Origin: Planctomycetota bacterium
GTDB lineage: Bacteria > Planctomycetota > UBA1135 > GCA-002686595
Direction of reading: 5' to 3'
NCBI GenBank assembly: GCA_020638875.1
Contig: JACKHS010000002.1
Span: forward strand, 186,001-250,000
DNA length: 64,000 nt
In this document: positions 63,462 through 64,000 of the stretch, piece after piece
Numbering within the stretch: position 1 is the stretch's first letter
Layout: each line of letters begins with the position of its first letter
Position numbers and translations under genes: made by a program
Notes under the pieces: generated by a model
What the model saw: only the letters and a program-made list of their open reading frames with translations
Databases searched by the model: none
Told to the model about the DNA's origin: nothing

Positions 63462-64000
63462 TCAGTCGAGCTGGGCCTCGGGGAGCGAGAGCACGAGGTG
63501 CGCGAGGCGGCGCAGCAGCGGCTCGGCGAGCGCGGGCTGCGCGAGCAGCTCACCCTCCGCCACGCCCAGCGCTGCGCGCTCGGCGGCCAGGCGCCGCGTC
63601 AGCGCCGCGCGCGTCTCGTCGGGCGCGGCGATGGCGAGCAGCTCGTCGAGCAACGCGCCCGCGAGCTCGGCGTCGCGCGTGAGCCCGCGCCGCGCGAAGC
63701 GCCAGGTCAGGTTGAGGCGCGGCGCGTAGTCCTTGCCGAGCGCGCGCTTCAACGCGCGCAGTTCGCCGGGCAGCCGCGCGTCGCCCTCGGCAGCCTCCTC
63801 CCTGCCGTCCATGGCCTGCATGGCGTCCATGTCGTCCGTGGCGTCCATCGAGTCCATCGCCTCCATCCCGCCGTAGTCGGGGTCGGCCGGCGCGGGCGCG
63901 ACCGGCGCCACGCGCGCGGCGTCCTCGTCGAGCACGCCCAGCATCAACCCCGCCGCGTTCCCGCGGCCGATCAGCGACGCCGTGGTGATCCAGCTCTCGC
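63462..64000 (-). CDS. DUF1800 family protein, N-terminal part outside the window
   Basis: About 179 C-terminal residues are visible. The first are ESWITTASLIGRGNAAGLML, the C-terminal block of DUF1800, where W and the GRxN region are conserved. A Met/Asp-rich stretch follows (EAMDSMDATDDMDAMQAMDG), then a helical end (LPGELRALKRALGKDYAPRLN and further). The gene runs off the right edge and ends 9 bases before the DUF1501 start, so they form an operon. The stretch is a low-complexity insertion in an otherwise conserved region. Confidence 0.85.
   Translation of the reverse strand, partial: ESWITTASLIGRGNAAGLMLGVLDEDAARVAPVAPAPADPDYGGMEAMDSMDATDDMDAMQAMDGREEAAEGDARLPGELRALKRALGKDYAPRLNLTWRFARRGLTRDAELAGALLDELLAIAAPDETRAALTRRLAAERAALGVAEGELLAQPALAEPLLRRLAHLVLSLPEAQLD

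Overview
The window looks like chromosomal DNA from a high-GC member of the Planctomycetota, probably an uncultured lineage. Reasons: a DUF1501/DUF1800 gene pair at the right edge, a membrane-anchored Ser/Thr kinase fused to an FGE-sulfatase domain, three secreted FG-GAP repeat proteins sharing a C-terminal domain, a HEAT-repeat secreted protein, a large anchored protein with carboxypeptidase-regulatory-like repeats, and a DUF2752 protein. Coding density is high. I see no tRNA, rRNA, CRISPR array, integrase or insertion sequence. Most of the window is about 70-75% GC; the stretch from about 17.9 to 20.2 kb falls to about 58-60% in lines I counted by hand.

Layout. 0-8 kb: a truncated endonuclease/exonuclease/phosphatase lipoprotein, a soluble TPR-histidine kinase, an amino-acid (leucine-type) dehydrogenase, DNA topoisomerase I with a long Lys/Ala tail, and a Rieske protein. 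8-18 kb: a DinG-like helicase whose exonuclease domain has lost its catalytic residues, a PhoX-like protein, a YgjP-type metallopeptidase, prmA, a glycosidase-like lipoprotein, and a glycosyltransferase-methyltransferase pair. 18-26 kb: a gene-poor low-GC stretch, the kinase-FGE fusion, a HEAT protein, a membrane protein and the first FG-GAP protein. 26.5-37.2 kb: an 11-gene respiratory complex I operon, nuoA-B-C-D-H-I-J-K-L-M-N, without nuoE, F or G, behind a recognisable sigma70-type promoter.

37-46 kb: a cysteine-free homologue of a radical SAM family, an ABC ATPase, a thioesterase and an alpha/beta hydrolase, the second FG-GAP protein, a TPR protein and a polytopic membrane protein. 45-54 kb: a translation and genome-maintenance block with an RluA-type pseudouridine synthase, ribosomal protein S21 (TTG start, long basic tail), RecD2, RarA, a SpoU methyltransferase and RsgA, followed by a sulfatase-superfamily lipoprotein. 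54-64 kb: the third FG-GAP protein, the carboxypeptidase-regulatory-like protein, DUF2752, folC with a small conserved partner, a degenerate Nudix protein, and DUF1501 with the 3' part of DUF1800.

Two themes stand out. First, at least eleven genes have a TAnnnT-like hexamer ending 6-8 bases before the start codon, which suggests widespread leaderless transcription. Second, several enzymes keep their fold but appear to have lost catalytic residues: the radical SAM homologue, the exonuclease domain of the helicase, and the Nudix protein.
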